Assembly (NCBI GenBank): GCA_002410925.1
Contig: DHPR01000008.1
Location: 1-40,287 of the forward strand
Direction of reading: 5' to 3'
Length of the DNA stretch: 40,287 nucleotides
DNA from: UBA5359 sp002410925 [NCBI: bacterium UBP13_UBA5359]
Lineage (GTDB): Bacteria; UBP13; UBA5359
Shown: piece by piece, positions 24,684-32,282 of the stretch
Layout: each line of letters starts with the position of its first letter
Numbering within the stretch: the first letter of the stretch is position 1
The notes under the pieces: generated by a model
The model's database searches: none
Seen by the model: only the letters and a program-made list of their open reading frames with translations
Told to the model about the DNA's origin: nothing
Program-made: the position numbers and the translations under genes

Positions 24684-26187
24684 GAAAAAACGTCTTATAA
24701 CCGGTGCATTGATTGCACTGCTGGTAATCATCGTTGTTGCGGTGGCAATGCGGCGCAACCATAATAACAAAGGGCAAATGGCGGTGCGTACGGAGGCAGT
24801 GAGCCGAGGTATGATCGTTTCCAGCATTTCCGCTAACGGCGTGCTTAAACCCTTGACTACCGTGGAAGTAAAGTCCAATGTCGGGGGGCAGGTAATTCAA
24901 ATGGCCGTTGATGAGGGAGATGTTGTTCGTGCCGGGCAGTTAATCGCCCGCATCGATCCCTCCGATACCCTGACCAGCTTGCAGCAATCGGAAGCAGATT
25001 ATGCCGGCGCCTCAGCCAAAGTTCGCCAAGCTAAGAGCCAAGCTGATGTACAGCCCAGACTGACGGGTACGGCTATCAAGCAGGCGGAGAGCTCTCTGGC
25101 CTCAGCACAGGCGGCGCTGAAGCAGACCCAAAGCGCCTTGATACCGCAAAAAATCGCCTCTGCCCAATCAGCCTATAATCAGGCTAAAGCTGCTTGTGAT
25201 CAGGCAGAGAAGAGCCTTAAACGGCAAAAGGCGCTGTACGAGCAGGGCTTTGTCGCCGGAAGCGTAGTTGACGATGCTCAGGAAGCGGCAGCTTCGGCCA
25301 GGGCCCAATTGGAAGCGGCTCAAAGCAGATGGAGCACCGTTAAGGAGGAAACGGCGCAGGAGCTTAAGGCCGCTCAGGCCCGGGTACAGGAAGCTTCGGC
25401 CGCATTGGAAGCGACCAGGGCAAATGCCTATCAGGTAGGTATGAAGAGGGAGGATATTGTTCAGGCTCAGGCGGCATTGCAGCGCGCCCGGGCATCGGTG
25501 GATAACGCGCGGACACAATTGAGATACACCTCGATTTATGCGCCGAGGTCAGGTATAGTGGTTAGTAAATATGTGGAAGAAGGCTCCATTATTATGGCTG
25601 GACGAGCCTCGAATGCAGGAGCAGGCTCCGGCGTCACCATCATCGATATAGCGGATGTTATCCGCATGCAGGTGGAAGTCAATGTGGATGAAGCCGATAT
25701 AGGAGAGATTCGTCAAGGCCAGCCGGTACGAATTTCAGTGGATGCTTATCCTGACGAGCGCTTCAGAGGAAGGGTAACCAGGATTGCTCCTCAGGCTGTT
25801 GCGGAGCAGAATGTTACCACCATACCGGTGACGGTAGAGGTATCCGTCCGGGATGACAGGCTGAAGCCCGGCATGAACGCTACCTGCGATTTTATTGTTG
25901 AGCGCAAAGAGAATGCTCTTCTGGTGCCGAACAAGGCGGTCAAAGAGAGCGCCGATGGAACGATGGTAACGGTTTTGCAGCATGGTGAGCAGGTGTCGTG
26001 CCGGGTAAAGACCGGTATCTCTGACGACAGGAATACCGAGATTATCAGCGGTCTGCAGGAGGGTGATCTGGTGGTAATGCCTGCAGGCATGGCATTCGGC
26101 AATGCCGGAGCAGGCAGAAGAAATCAGACCTCGGGGAACGCACCGCGACGCAGTATGCGACGGGGCGGTCCGCCCAGGATGTTCTGA
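24667..26187 (+). CDS. macA: Periplasmic adaptor protein, MacA-like
   Basis: 506 aa from ATG 24667 (SD AGGGAGG). Seen: a cytoplasmic KKKR tail and one membrane helix (LITGALIALLVIIVVAVAM). Then a barrel-lipoyl half (SNVGGQVIQMAVDEGDVVRA), a long Ala/Gln-rich coiled-coil hairpin (about residues 110-280), the second lipoyl half (TSIYAPRSGIVVSKYVEEGS) and beta-barrel/MP domains (LKPGMNATCDFIVERKENAL). The tail is basic and Gly/Arg rich. Role: bridges the TolC channel and the MacB-type transporter in the periplasm. The hairpin is longer than in standard MacA, which has 371 aa. Confidence 0.85.
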   Translation: MRKPTKKKRLITGALIALLVIIVVAVAMRRNHNNKGQMAVRTEAVSRGMIVSSISANGVLKPLTTVEVKSNVGGQVIQMAVDEGDVVRAGQLIARIDPSDTLTSLQQSEADYAGASAKVRQAKSQADVQPRLTGTAIKQAESSLASAQAALKQTQSALIPQKIASAQSAYNQAKAACDQAEKSLKRQKALYEQGFVAGSVVDDAQEAAASARAQLEAAQSRWSTVKEETAQELKAAQARVQEASAALEATRANAYQVGMKREDIVQAQAALQRARASVDNARTQLRYTSIYAPRSGIVVSKYVEEGSIIMAGRASNAGAGSGVTIIDIADVIRMQVEVNVDEADIGEIRQGQPVRISVDAYPDERFRGRVTRIAPQAVAEQNVTTIPVTVEVSVRDDRLKPGMNATCDFIVERKENALLVPNKAVKESADGTMVTVLQHGEQVSCRVKTGISDDRNTEIISGLQEGDLVVMPAGMAFGNAGAGRRNQTSGNAPRRSMRRGGPPRMF

Positions 26188-26217
26188 AAAAGCCTGACTA
26201 AAGGAGATGCCCGGGAT

Positions 26218-26949
26218 ATGATAAGCGTCAAAAATCTGCAAAAGACTTATTATATGGGAGATGTTACCGTTCGTGCACTTAAAGGGGTTTCCCTGGAGGT
26301 TAAAACGGGTGAATTTGTGGCTATTATGGGCCCGTCCGGCTCCGGTAAATCTACTTTCATGAACATCGTCGGTTGTTTGGATAAGCCTACGGAAGGTTCG
26401 TATATCCTTGATCATCAGGAAGTGGCCGTAATGGATAACGATGAACTGGCGCTGGTGCGCAACCGGAAGATAGGCTTTGTTTTTCAGACCTTCAATTTGA
26501 TTTCACGCCGTCCGGCGGTTCGCCAGGTAATGCTGCCGCTGCTTTACAATCCGGAGGTTTCCGATGATTCTCAGGCTATGGCTATAGCTGCTCTGAAGAG
26601 GGTGGGGCTGGGCGACCGTATTCATCATAAACCCAACGAGCTCTCGGGCGGGCAGCAGCAGAGAGTGGCCATTGCCCGGGCGCTGGTAAATAATCCTCCT
26701 GTTATCCTGGGAGATGAACCTACGGGAAACCTGGATACGCGGACGAGTGAAGAGATCATGGCTATATTTCAAAGCCTGCATGCGGAAGGGAAGACGGTTA
26801 TCATTGTTACTCACGAAAGCGATATTGCCAGGCATGCACAACGTATTATACGTTTCAAGGATGGACATATAATTTCCGATCAGAAGGTGGATACGCCTCT
26901 TAATGCGTATGCTGAACTGGAGAAACTGCCGCCGGAGGAAGAAGAATGA
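26218..26949 (+). CDS. ABC transporter ATP-binding protein, MacB/LolD type
   Basis: 243 aa. Seen: Walker [10 protein letters not shown] (about residues 39-47), [11 protein letters not shown]-loop, signature [17 protein letters not shown], Walker [16 protein letters not shown] and H-loop IVTHE. The sequence belongs to the MacB/LolD/FtsE branch. Role: ATPase for the adjacent FtsX-like permease; MacB of E. coli has both parts in one chain, here they are split. The SD is AAAGGAGATG. It overlaps the permease start by 4 bp (ATGA). Confidence 0.92.
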   Translation: MISVKNLQKTYYMGDVTVRALKGVSLEVKTGEFVAIMGPSGSGKSTFMNIVGCLDKPTEGSYILDHQEVAVMDNDELALVRNRKIGFVFQTFNLISRRPAVRQVMLPLLYNPEVSDDSQAMAIAALKRVGLGDRIHHKPNELSGGQQQRVAIARALVNNPPVILGDEPTGNLDTRTSEEIMAIFQSLHAEGKTVIIVTHESDIARHAQRIIRFKDGHIISDQKVDTPLNAYAELEKLPPEEEE

Positions 26950-28163
26950 ATCTTTGGGAAAGTATTTCCATAGCCCTGGAGGGGCTGGCTGCCAATAAAA
27001 TGCGCTCCATTCTCACCATGCTAGGTGTTGTTATCGGCGTAGCGGCCGTTATTACCATGCTGGCGCTGGCCGGAGGGGCCAAGGCCAGAATGATGAACCA
27101 GATCAAGCAGATGGGCACCAATGTCCTGACGGTAATGGCCAATCGCTCGCGGCGAGGAGGAATTACCGGAAGCTCAGGCAGCAGACAATCGCTGACGCTG
27201 AGTGATGCAGAGGCCATAGCTGACCAATGCTCATCAGTGGTGGGGGTAGCGCCTGAAGTATCATCTAATGCTCAGATCAAGTACCGCAACCAGAATACCA
27301 ATACGAGCGTACTGGGCACTACATCCGATTATCCAAGTGTGCGTAACTACCGAATACGAGAGGGAGAGTTTTTCACCGATCGCGACGTAAGAGCCGTGCG
27401 GAAGCTGGCCGTTATCGGCCCGACCACGGCCGAAAATCTTTTCGGCGGCAGCTCTCCTGTGGGAAAAGCGATAAGCATTCAGGGAACGCGTTTCACGGTT
27501 ATTGGTGTTACAGCTGAAAAAGGCATGGCAGGTGGTTTCAGAGATCCTGACGATCAAATTATTATTCCGGTAACCACGGCTATGCGTAGAATGTTTGGTC
27601 TGGAATATGTTCGGGCTATCAACGTTCAGGCTGCCGGCATGGAGCTTATGGAGCAGGCCGAAATGGAAATTACGGCCTTGCTGCGTAAGCGCCATCGTTT
27701 GGCTGATAACACGGAGGATGATTTTATTATTAGAAGCCAGGCCGAGATCATCGACATGGCTAACGAAACATCGGGGGTCTTCACACTTCTGCTTGGCGGC
27801 ATTGCCAGCGTTTCTCTGTTGGTAGGCGGTATCGGCATTATGAATATCATGCTGGTATCCGTTACCGAACGAACCAGAGAGATCGGTATTCGGATAGCTG
27901 TGGGCGCACGTGGTCGTGATATTCAGATACAGTTTCTGGTAGAAGCCATGGTCCTCTCCATGCTTGGCGGCATTGTCGGCATACTGTTGGGGATGCTCGG
28001 CGCCTTTCTCATCAAGAGCTTCTCAACCATCGCCGCCAGCGTATCAATGGCATCCATTATTCTGTCCTTCGGCTTTGCGGCCCTTGTCGGCATCTTCTTT
28101 GGCTTTTACCCGGCTCGCACAGCGTCCCGTCTGGATCCGATAGAAGCATTGAGATACGAGTAG
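26946..28163 (+). CDS. ABC transporter permease, MacB/FtsX type
   Basis: 405 aa. Seen: one N-terminal helix ([19 protein letters not shown]), a large periplasmic MacB_PCD domain (about residues 45-275), then three C-terminal helices with the FtsX signature [20 protein letters not shown] and the end motif [17 protein letters not shown]. Role: mechanotransmission permease pushing substrates (macrolides, peptides or lipids in known members) from the periplasm through TolC. It completes a tolC-macA-macB operon. Its stop lies only 4 bp from the convergent hydG stop, with no terminator visible between them. Confidence 0.9.
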   Translation: MNLWESISIALEGLAANKMRSILTMLGVVIGVAAVITMLALAGGAKARMMNQIKQMGTNVLTVMANRSRRGGITGSSGSRQSLTLSDAEAIADQCSSVVGVAPEVSSNAQIKYRNQNTNTSVLGTTSDYPSVRNYRIREGEFFTDRDVRAVRKLAVIGPTTAENLFGGSSPVGKAISIQGTRFTVIGVTAEKGMAGGFRDPDDQIIIPVTTAMRRMFGLEYVRAINVQAAGMELMEQAEMEITALLRKRHRLADNTEDDFIIRSQAEIIDMANETSGVFTLLLGGIASVSLLVGGIGIMNIMLVSVTERTREIGIRIAVGARGRDIQIQFLVEAMVLSMLGGIVGILLGMLGAFLIKSFSTIAASVSMASIILSFGFAALVGIFFGFYPARTASRLDPIEALRYE

Positions 28164-28167
28164 GAGA

Positions 28168-29589
28168 CTAAAATCTCAAGTCCCTCTCCCCGGCGCGTAT
28201 TCTGTCAAGATATTCTCTGGCTTTCTGCTGCGCTACGGCGTTGGGAATGGCGTTGAGCTCTCTGGCTATAGCCTTGCCGCCGAGTTCACGCAATTCATCG
28301 TCGCCGTAATCATCGATGTATTCCTGGAATGTCAGGATAGCGTTGGCCTGGCAGACGTTGCCTATCTGTCCCGTCTTGGCCAAATTCATAAAGCGGTCAC
28401 CCGTACGCCCCTCTCTGTAGCAAGCCGTGCAGTAGCTGGGGATATAACCATCTCTGAGCAGTGCTTTCAGCACTGCATTGGGAGAGCGATTATCCAGTGG
28501 TTCAAACTGTGGCTTCTGTTCTTTGCCATCAAGCTTTCCGGCATTTGCATAACCGCCGACGCCTGTGCATGACCCGGCGCTCACCTGCGATATTCCCAGG
28601 GCGACGACCTCTTCACGATAGCCCTGAGGTTCGCGTGTGGTCAGGATCATGCCTGTATAAGGTACGGCCAGGCGCAGAACAGCTACGATCTTCTTGAAAT
28701 CATCATCGGAAACCAGGTAGGGGAAATCAGTTGCTCGTACACCTTCAGCGGCTCTTATTCTGGGTACCGACAGGGTATGCGGTCCCACTCCGAAAGCAGC
28801 TTCCATATGCTCGGCATGCATTAACAGTCCCACGGTTTCATATTTCCAATCATATAATCCGTAAAGTACGCCGAAGCCCACATCGTCAATGCCTCCGGTC
28901 ATGGCTCTGTCATGTGCCTCTGTATGCCATTCGTAGTTGTGTTTAGGCCCGCCCCGGTGCACCTGAAGATAGGTAGGCTTGTGGTATGTCTCCTGGAAAA
29001 GAATGTAAGTGCCGATATCGGCGGCCTTAAGACGGCGGTAATCCTCAACTGTTGTCGCCGCTATATTAACGTTGACCCGGCGAATCTCCCCATGATCGAA
29101 CTTCAAAGAATAGATGGCCCTGATGCATTCGATAATGTAATCCAGAGGGCAGTTGATCGGATCTTCGCCTGCTTCCAATGCCAGGCGCTTGTGGCCCTGG
29201 CTCTCTATCATGCGAACCTCTTCGATCAGCTCTTCTCGGGTAAGCTTTTTTCTTGGTGTGCAGCGTTCGTTGTTATAGCCGCAGTAGGAACAACGGTTGA
29301 TACAGTAATCCGAAACGTAAAGCGGGGCAAAGAGGACTATTCGACGCCCGTAGATATGCTCCTTGACCTTGCGGGCCAGCGCAAACATATCCGCCAGAAT
29401 ATCCGGCGCCGTCACTTCCATCAATACGGCCGCTTCGCGATGAGCCAGGCCATGAAATCCGGCTGCCTTATCCAGAATTTCACGCACACGTTTGGCATCG
29501 CCGGCCTCCTCTTTGGCCTCTTTCAGCGTCGTCTCTATCTCCTCGTGGCAGATGAATTCGTTAGCATCTTTTGATTTAGGATTATACAT
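28168..29589 (-). CDS. hydG: [FeFe]-hydrogenase maturase HydG (tyrosine lyase)
   Basis: 473 aa; SD GGGAGAG before ATG 29589. Seen: the radical-SAM cysteines CINRCSYC (C96, C100, C103), the ThiH-like barrel (LALEAGEDPINCPLDYI, FQETYHKPTY, GIDDVGFGVLYGLYDW), and the C-terminal BATS-like domain with the auxiliary-cluster motif CTAC-x22-C (YCTACYREGRTGDRF...NVC). Role: cleaves tyrosine with SAM and supplies the CO and CN ligands, as an Fe(CO)2(CN) synthon, for the H-cluster. All known catalytic motifs are present. Neither hydE, hydF nor the hydrogenase itself is in the window, so they must be elsewhere. It is downstream of the TM1266-family gene and shares its promoter. Confidence 0.95.
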   Translation of the reverse strand: MYNPKSKDANEFICHEEIETTLKEAKEEAGDAKRVREILDKAAGFHGLAHREAAVLMEVTAPDILADMFALARKVKEHIYGRRIVLFAPLYVSDYCINRCSYCGYNNERCTPRKKLTREELIEEVRMIESQGHKRLALEAGEDPINCPLDYIIECIRAIYSLKFDHGEIRRVNVNIAATTVEDYRRLKAADIGTYILFQETYHKPTYLQVHRGGPKHNYEWHTEAHDRAMTGGIDDVGFGVLYGLYDWKYETVGLLMHAEHMEAAFGVGPHTLSVPRIRAAEGVRATDFPYLVSDDDFKKIVAVLRLAVPYTGMILTTREPQGYREEVVALGISQVSAGSCTGVGGYANAGKLDGKEQKPQFEPLDNRSPNAVLKALLRDGYIPSYCTACYREGRTGDRFMNLAKTGQIGNVCQANAILTFQEYIDDYGDDELRELGGKAIARELNAIPNAVAQQKAREYLDRIRAGERDLRF

Positions 29590-29703
29590 TTTTTCTCTCC
29601 CGCTGCGCTCTTCGAGCGCCGTTGTTTCGTCAGATACTAAGGCACTGATTTGAGAATTCGATCCCTCATACCTCAGTAACCTGCTTGGCCTTCTATCTCT
29701 TCT

Positions 29704-29955
29704 TTAATGTGCTTCTTTAGCCAGCGCCGTCTTTACCGATACATGCTTTACTCGTCCCAGACGTCCCGTCAGAGCGCTTATCTCATCACCGGAACCATCC
29801 ACAATAATGGAGATGATCGAGACACCGCGCTCCCGATAAGGTATTCCCATTCTGCCGACAATAAGAGCCGCAAAATGGTGTAAGACGCTATTGACCTCTT
29901 CAGCAGCTCTGAGGTCCTCTATTATGATTCCGACAACTCCCAATCGTTTCTGCAT
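29704..29955 (-). CDS. TM1266-family protein of the iron-only hydrogenase system
   Basis: 83 aa, SD CGGAGGG before ATG 29955. Seen: the short alpha/beta ferredoxin-like (ACT-like) fold of the family, with RLGVVGIIIEDLRAAEEVNS, IVGRMGIPYRERGVSIISII and a Gly-rich loop LTGRLGRVKHVSVKTAL. Family knowledge: TM1266-like proteins are found almost only next to hyd genes and are annotated as putative regulators; the mechanism is unknown. It precedes hydG by 114 bp on the same strand. It is the first gene after a long structured leader with a terminator, which makes the family's presumed regulatory role of extra interest here. Confidence 0.85.
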   Translation of the reverse strand: MQKRLGVVGIIIEDLRAAEEVNSVLHHFAALIVGRMGIPYRERGVSIISIIVDGSGDEISALTGRLGRVKHVSVKTALAKEAH

Positions 29956-30111
29956 ATCGCCCTCCGACGAACAAAAAGCCCTCCCTGCAGGGCACAGGAG
30001 GGCCGAAAGATAAAATCCGTATTCGACGCTTCATGCGCCCTTCCGCTTGGGAAAAGCCTTGCGGTCGGGTATTTTAATTACCGGCGCCGGAATAAATCCC
30101 GTCGCTCGTAT
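29956..30111 (-). promoter_or_regulatory. Structured 5' leader of the TM1266-hydG operon, candidate attenuator or riboswitch
   Basis: About 155 nt of untranslated RNA are predicted between the promoter and TM1266. Reading on the minus strand: an imperfect long hairpin pairs GCGACGGG (30105-30098) with CCCGACCGC (30069-30061). A second hairpin pairs CTTTTCC (30056-30050) with GGAAGGG (30044-30038). Then come an intrinsic terminator and the SD. GGAAGGGC (30044-30037), the terminator's 3' arm GGAGGGC and the SD GGAGGGC (29965-29959) can all pair with GCCCTCC (30003-29997). No T-box, SAM-I, TPP, c-di-GMP-I or cobalamin consensus was recognised. Confidence 0.6.
29973..30003 (-). terminator. Intrinsic terminator inside the TM1266-hydG leader
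   Basis: On the minus strand GCCCTCC (30003-29997), a 12-nt loop, GGAGGGC (29984-29978) and TTTTT (29977-29973). It lies upstream of, not after, the minus-strand genes, 18 bp before TM1266, so it must act as a conditional terminator if functional. No minus-strand gene upstream of it needs termination. Confidence 0.65.
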
Positions 30112-30117
30112 AATGCT

Positions 30118-30146
30118 ATTCTATTGCGCAAAGTGATCGATGTCAA
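30118..30146 (-). promoter_or_regulatory. Near-consensus sigma-70 promoter of TM1266-hydG
   Basis: On the minus strand an exact TTGACA (30146-30141), a 17-bp spacer and TAGAAT (30123-30118, 5 of 6). It is the best promoter match in the window and predicts a start near 30111. Confidence 0.75.
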
Positions 30147-30158
30147 ATTTTATTGACA
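30141..30158. promoter_or_regulatory. Inverted-repeat operator candidate between divergent genes
   Basis: TGTCAA-ATTTTA-TTGACA is a perfect 6-6-6 inverted repeat. Its left arm is the -35 box of the leftward TM1266-hydG promoter, and its right arm can serve as a -35 box for rightward transcription of the flavoprotein gene (with TGTAAA at 30177-30182). A dimeric regulator bound here could control both. Confidence 0.5.
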
Positions 30159-30175
30159 TGGCCGGAGCCCGATTA

Positions 30176-30204
30176 TTGTAAAACACTGCTTGTTAGGGTA
30201 TATT
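30176..30204 (+). promoter_or_regulatory. Candidate promoter of the thioredoxin-reductase-like gene
   Basis: TTGTAA (30176-30181), 17-bp spacer, TATATT (30199-30204), about 60 bp before the start at 30268. An alternative uses the operator's TTGACA (30153-30158) with TGTAAA at 30177-30182, 18 bp apart. Confidence 0.45.
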
Positions 30205-30267
30205 CTTAGCATAACAGAGACAAGCATCAGGGGGAAGGCTATTACAGGGCTGTTTGGGAGGTAAGTT

Positions 30268-31152
30268 ATGCCGGAGAATATTCTCTCTTCAAGCTGGGAT
30301 ATAGTTGTTATCGGCGGCGGACCGGCCGGTCTGTCGGCAGCCGTTAATGCCGCTGTGCGCAACAAGAAGGTCCTGGTCCTGGAGCATCAGGGACTCTGTC
30401 GCAAGGTAGCCTGGGCAGAGAAGATCAATAATTACCTGGGGCTGCCGGCGATTGCCGGAAAGGATCTGGCGGCGGCTTATATCAGGCATTTCAAGGAGTT
30501 TGACATTCCTGTCCTTGAAAAACGGGCAGAGATGATAGTCGCTGCGAGCAACGGCTTGATGATCAATATAGGCACCGGAGATATCCAAGCTTCAGCCGTT
30601 ATTCTGGCGCTGGGGGTAATCTTCCAGCAGGCTCTGCCGGGTGAAGAGCACTTTCTTGGCCGCGGCATCAGTTACTGTGCCACCTGCGACGGTCCGCTCT
30701 ATCGCGGCCGGGATGTGGCTGTTTTGGCTTACGGACATGAGGCGGTGGAGGAGGCTAACTTTCTGGCGGAGATATGCCGTAGCGTCTATCTGCTAAAGGC
30801 TACGGACGATATATCCGGGCTGCGTCCGGAAGTTAGAATTATCGATAAGAAGCCTCAGGCGATCAAGGGCGATGATTTCGTAACTCATGTTATCGTTGAA
30901 GGAGAAGAGCTGCCGGTGGAAGCTGTTTTTATCATGCGTCCCACTCTTCCTGCCCAGCGCCTGCTCTTCGGGCTGGAGATCGAGAACGGATTTATCAAGG
31001 TTGGCCATGACCTCTCCTCTTCGGTTGCAGGAGTATGGGCTGCCGGAGATTGCACCGGCAAGCCGCATCAGATATCCAAAGCTGTGGGAGAAGGAGCGAC
31101 AGCTGCTCTCAATGCAGCAAAGTATCTGGAGGAAAAGAGGCCGGGAAGGTGA
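30268..31152 (+). CDS. Thioredoxin-reductase-like flavoprotein, probably not NADPH dependent
   Basis: 294 aa, SD GGGAGG. Seen: an FAD-binding motif VVIGGGPAGLSAAV near the N-terminus, the redox-active disulphide YCATCDGP (C137, C140) and a C-terminal FAD motif GVWAAGDCTGKPHQISKAVG. The NADPH-binding GGGxSAxEEA loop of ordinary thioredoxin reductase is replaced by AYGHEAVEEA. The HRR phosphate-binding motif is missing (LLKATDD at that place). Family knowledge: ferredoxin-dependent flavin thioredoxin reductases (FFTR-like) in clostridia and others show such losses. Likely role: passing electrons from ferredoxin or another donor to thioredoxin-like proteins in the cytoplasm. It is a single gene, divergent from TM1266-hydG, followed by a terminator. 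Confidence 0.75.
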   Translation: MPENILSSSWDIVVIGGGPAGLSAAVNAAVRNKKVLVLEHQGLCRKVAWAEKINNYLGLPAIAGKDLAAAYIRHFKEFDIPVLEKRAEMIVAASNGLMINIGTGDIQASAVILALGVIFQQALPGEEHFLGRGISYCATCDGPLYRGRDVAVLAYGHEAVEEANFLAEICRSVYLLKATDDISGLRPEVRIIDKKPQAIKGDDFVTHVIVEGEELPVEAVFIMRPTLPAQRLLFGLEIENGFIKVGHDLSSSVAGVWAAGDCTGKPHQISKAVGEGATAALNAAKYLEEKRPGR

Positions 31153-31222
31153 ACACCAAGGCGAAGAGAAGAGAATCGATTATCATTAACGCTTGAAATT
31201 CAGATAGAAGCCTTGGCGCTAT

Positions 31223-31254
31223 AAAAACCTCCGGAGGGGTGTCCGGAGGTTTTT
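31223..31254. terminator. Intrinsic terminator, symmetric
   Basis: AAAAACCTCCGGA (31223-31235), 6-nt loop, TCCGGAGGTTTTT (31242-31254): a perfect 13-bp stem with a U-run on the plus strand and A-run on the other side. It ends the flavoprotein transcript 70 bp after its stop. Confidence 0.9.
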
Positions 31255-31307
31255 ATTCTTTTTTGGCAGGGTATATACGTTGTAAATGGAGTGGAAGGAG
31301 TAAGCCT

Positions 31308-32018
31308 ATGCCTGATGAATATGAACGCGACAGGGAGCGTGCAAAAGAAGAGAGAGCCGAAGAGCATGATAGGGAAGAGCGCAGGCGTGAAGAGCGATAT
31401 TATAGGCCCGGGTTTGACTGGATATCATTCCTTCTGGGGCTTCTTTTGGGAATGGCGCTTCTGGCTGTTCTATGGTTCTTTACCGGCTCACAGCGTATCA
31501 GCCAGGGACAGGCCCCTCAGCAGATAGCCTATGCCAGCCGAATCTGGGCGGCTGCAGGGAAGCCGCAAAAGATAAATGACAGTGAATTTATCCAGGTGGA
31601 TACGGCAGATGGGATCTCTATCTATGTGCGGCGCAATCAAAGCCGGCCTTACGCAGTAATATATATCAGAGAAGGAGAGAATACTTATCAATCCTATCAG
31701 CCGGTAGCGAGCTTCCCCGGCCCGCAGGCAGGCGGAGGAAGCACTGCTACCCCAACTATCCAGGAACCCACTGTCGCTACGCCACAGGATATAGCGCAGC
31801 AACGAGCTAATAAGCTGGTAAAACAGGTTATTATCAATGGTCAGACCTGGAATAAAGAGAACCTGGTAAGCGGTGAAAATCTTGATCTTGAGAGGTACGG
31901 CACATACACAGTGGGCAGGTTTAACGTATATAAGGAGGTTCAGACACCGGAAAATATGTTGAACGATATATATGTCGGTGTAGGATCCGGGTTGTACGTT
32001 CATTATCATAAAGATTGA
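31308..32018 (+). CDS. Membrane-anchored protein with charged N-terminus, unknown function
   Basis: 236 aa from ATG 31308 (SD GGAAGGAG); the frame is open back to a GTG at 31239 inside the terminator, which is not credible. Seen: a strongly charged Glu/Arg N-terminal segment (residues about 5-36), one membrane helix (ISFLLGLLLGMALLAVLWFF), a first small beta-rich domain, a Pro/Thr-rich linker (STATPTIQEPTVATPQ) and a second beta-rich domain to the end. The probable topology is N-inside with the bulk outside the membrane. I recognise no family. It heads a cluster with dodecin and BON proteins, 15 bp before dodecin, so a role in envelope stress or general stress is possible but unproven. Confidence 0.7.
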   Translation: MPDEYERDRERAKEERAEEHDREERRREERYYRPGFDWISFLLGLLLGMALLAVLWFFTGSQRISQGQAPQQIAYASRIWAAAGKPQKINDSEFIQVDTADGISIYVRRNQSRPYAVIYIREGENTYQSYQPVASFPGPQAGGGSTATPTIQEPTVATPQDIAQQRANKLVKQVIINGQTWNKENLVSGENLDLERYGTYTVGRFNVYKEVQTPENMLNDIYVGVGSGLYVHYHKD

Positions 32019-32033
32019 TAAAGGAGGCGAAAG

Positions 32034-32246
32034 ATGGCGGTTTTGAAAACTATAATGCTGACCGGTGTATCGGAACAGGGGTGGACGGATGCTGTGCATA
32101 CAGCTCTGGAAGAGGCGGCTGAAACCATAGAGGGAATTGAATGGATGGATATTAAAAGATATTCCGCCAGGATAGAAGATAACCGCATAAAGGAGTATAG
32201 AGCTGTCGTTAAGGTTACCTTCAAAGTTGAGCGGCATAAGCACTGA
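32034..32246 (+). CDS. Dodecin family flavin-binding protein
   Basis: 70 aa, SD AAAGGAGGCG. Seen: the complete dodecin pattern: TIMLTGVSEQGWTDAVHTAL, then EEAAETIEGIEWMDIKRYSA and RIKEYRAVVKVTFKVE, one strand-helix-two strand unit. The Trp in SEQGW corresponds to the residue that stacks on flavin. Role: dodecins form hollow 12-mers that store or buffer flavins (or other ligands) in the cytoplasm. The gene is second in the stress-type cluster. Confidence 0.9.
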   Translation: MAVLKTIMLTGVSEQGWTDAVHTALEEAAETIEGIEWMDIKRYSARIEDNRIKEYRAVVKVTFKVERHKH

Positions 32247-32282
32247 CGTAGCAATTTAGCTGATAAGGAGCGTGAATGAAAG

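Noticed and set aside
29956-30111. T-box or SAM-I riboswitch upstream of TM1266-hydG
   Set aside because: HydG uses tyrosine and SAM, so I looked for the T-box NNGGUGGNACCGCG-like element and the SAM-I core, and found neither.
31239-31307. Upstream GTG start for the membrane-anchored protein
   Set aside because: It lies within the intrinsic terminator of the previous gene; ATG 31308 has a clear SD.
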